From Mycobacterium sherrisii (lineage in GTDB: Bacteria; Actinomycetota; Actinomycetes; Mycobacteriales; Mycobacteriaceae), in assembly GCF_002102355.1 (NCBI RefSeq), contig NZ_LQPT01000069.1, forward strand, positions 39,758 through 103,757: a stretch of 64,000 nt of DNA. The letters are read 5' to 3'. Positions 63,728 to 64,000 of this stretch are shown one piece after another. The number at the start of each line of letters is the position of its first letter. The first letter of the stretch is position 1. The notes under the pieces were generated by a model that worked only from the letters and a program-made list of their open reading frames with translations, was not told the origin of the DNA and did no database searches. The translations under genes and the position numbers were made by a program.

Positions 63728-64000
63728 GTAGTGAGTTATTAATTCGCGTTCGGATAGTAGGCTTGGTGTATGCCGGGTCCTGTTGCTGTGCCTGTGGTGT
63801 TGAGTGATGTTGAACGTGAGCAGTTGCAGGGGTGGGCGCGACGGCCCAGTAGCGCTCAGGCGCTGGCGATGCGGTCGCGGATCATCCTCGCTTGTGAGGG
63901 GGATTCAAGTAATACCCAGATCGCTCGGGATCTGGGCGTCACGCGGGGAATGGTGACCAAGTGGCGCAACCGCTTCGCGGCCGATCGCCTCGAGGGGTTG
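63728..64000. mobile_element. Left end of an IS630-family insertion sequence
   Basis: The sequence directly after the 63726 stop is AT-richer than the surroundings and leads into a transposase gene. IS630 elements insert at TA dinucleotides, which are present here (TAGTGTAGTGAG). The exact left boundary and the right end are not seen. Confidence 0.6.
63770..64000 (+). CDS. IS630-family transposase (3' partial)
   Basis: The frame is open to the window edge for 77 codons from ATG 63770. It reads MPGPVAVPVVLSDVEREQLQ, then RRPSSAQALAMRSRIILACE and a helix-turn-helix NTQIARDLGVTRGMVTKWRNRF. This is the N-terminal DNA-binding domain of IS630/Tc1-mariner-type transposases; the DDE catalytic domain would lie beyond the window. 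It follows the Rv0537c-like gene directly and does not interrupt it. Confidence 0.85.
   Translation, partial: MPGPVAVPVVLSDVEREQLQGWARRPSSAQALAMRSRIILACEGDSSNTQIARDLGVTRGMVTKWRNRFAADRLEGL

Overview
The window is high-GC actinobacterial DNA from a Mycobacterium, most likely a non-tuberculous species. I base this on gene content and order recognised from memory of M. tuberculosis (no search was run). The left arm (tRNA-Thr, tRNA-Met, rpmG, hadABC, tRNA-Trp, secE, nusG, rplK, rplA, with the Rv0634c/Rv0633c/echA3-like genes beside it) matches the Rv0632c-Rv0641 block in reverse orientation. The right arm (about 32.2-63.7 kb) matches Rv0566c-Rv0537c, also reversed. Typical mycobacterial traits are abundant GTG starts, 1-4 base stop/start overlaps, several start codons placed 6-7 bases after a TANNNT hexamer (leaderless-type starts), mycolate dehydratases, a DUF732 secreted protein and deazaflavin-type nitroreductases.

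Layout. 0-1.1 kb: the end of an ECF sigma factor gene converging on rplA, separated by three tandem 58-bp hairpin repeats. 1.1-5.9 kb (minus strand): translation and secretion genes (rplA, rplK, nusG, secE), the mycolic-acid dehydratase genes hadC/hadB/hadA, rpmG and three tRNAs. 6-8.7 kb: VapB-like antitoxin, metallo-beta-lactamase-fold hydrolase, membrane-anchored protein, crotonase. 8.8-32 kb is an accessory stretch: a molybdopterin oxidoreductase without its Fe-S cysteines, a cyanase-patatin pair, nitroreductase, methyltransferase, a pseudokinase-flippase fusion, galTK, a frameshifted PAS-ANTAR regulator, an FUSC transporter, a zinc-motif adenylate cyclase, a P450, a lipoprotein, a TetR/cysteine-hydrolase pair, a broken aldo-keto reductase and a quinone oxidoreductase.

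32-63.7 kb is dominated by menaquinone biosynthesis and its neighbours: tRNA-Tyr, yajQ, a Baeyer-Villiger-type monooxygenase, gpsA, htpX, grcC1 and menJ (divergent), a salicylate-type inducible methyltransferase locus, menG, mgtA, menD, bpoC, menC, an amidohydrolase, fadD8, menB, pitA, menE, then membrane and glycosyltransferase genes. Men enzymes lie on both strands: menC/menD/menG/grcC1 on minus, menB/menE/menJ on plus. An IS630-type transposase gene begins at the right edge.

I found no CRISPR array, phage module or clearly unprecedented system. The most interesting items are the Fe-S-less molybdoenzyme operon, the pseudokinase-flippase fusion, the HadA Cys60/Ser61 swap, several palindromic operators (including a KstR-type site at fadD8), tandem hairpin repeats, and two recently broken genes. 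No gene-free stretch exceeds about 220 bases.
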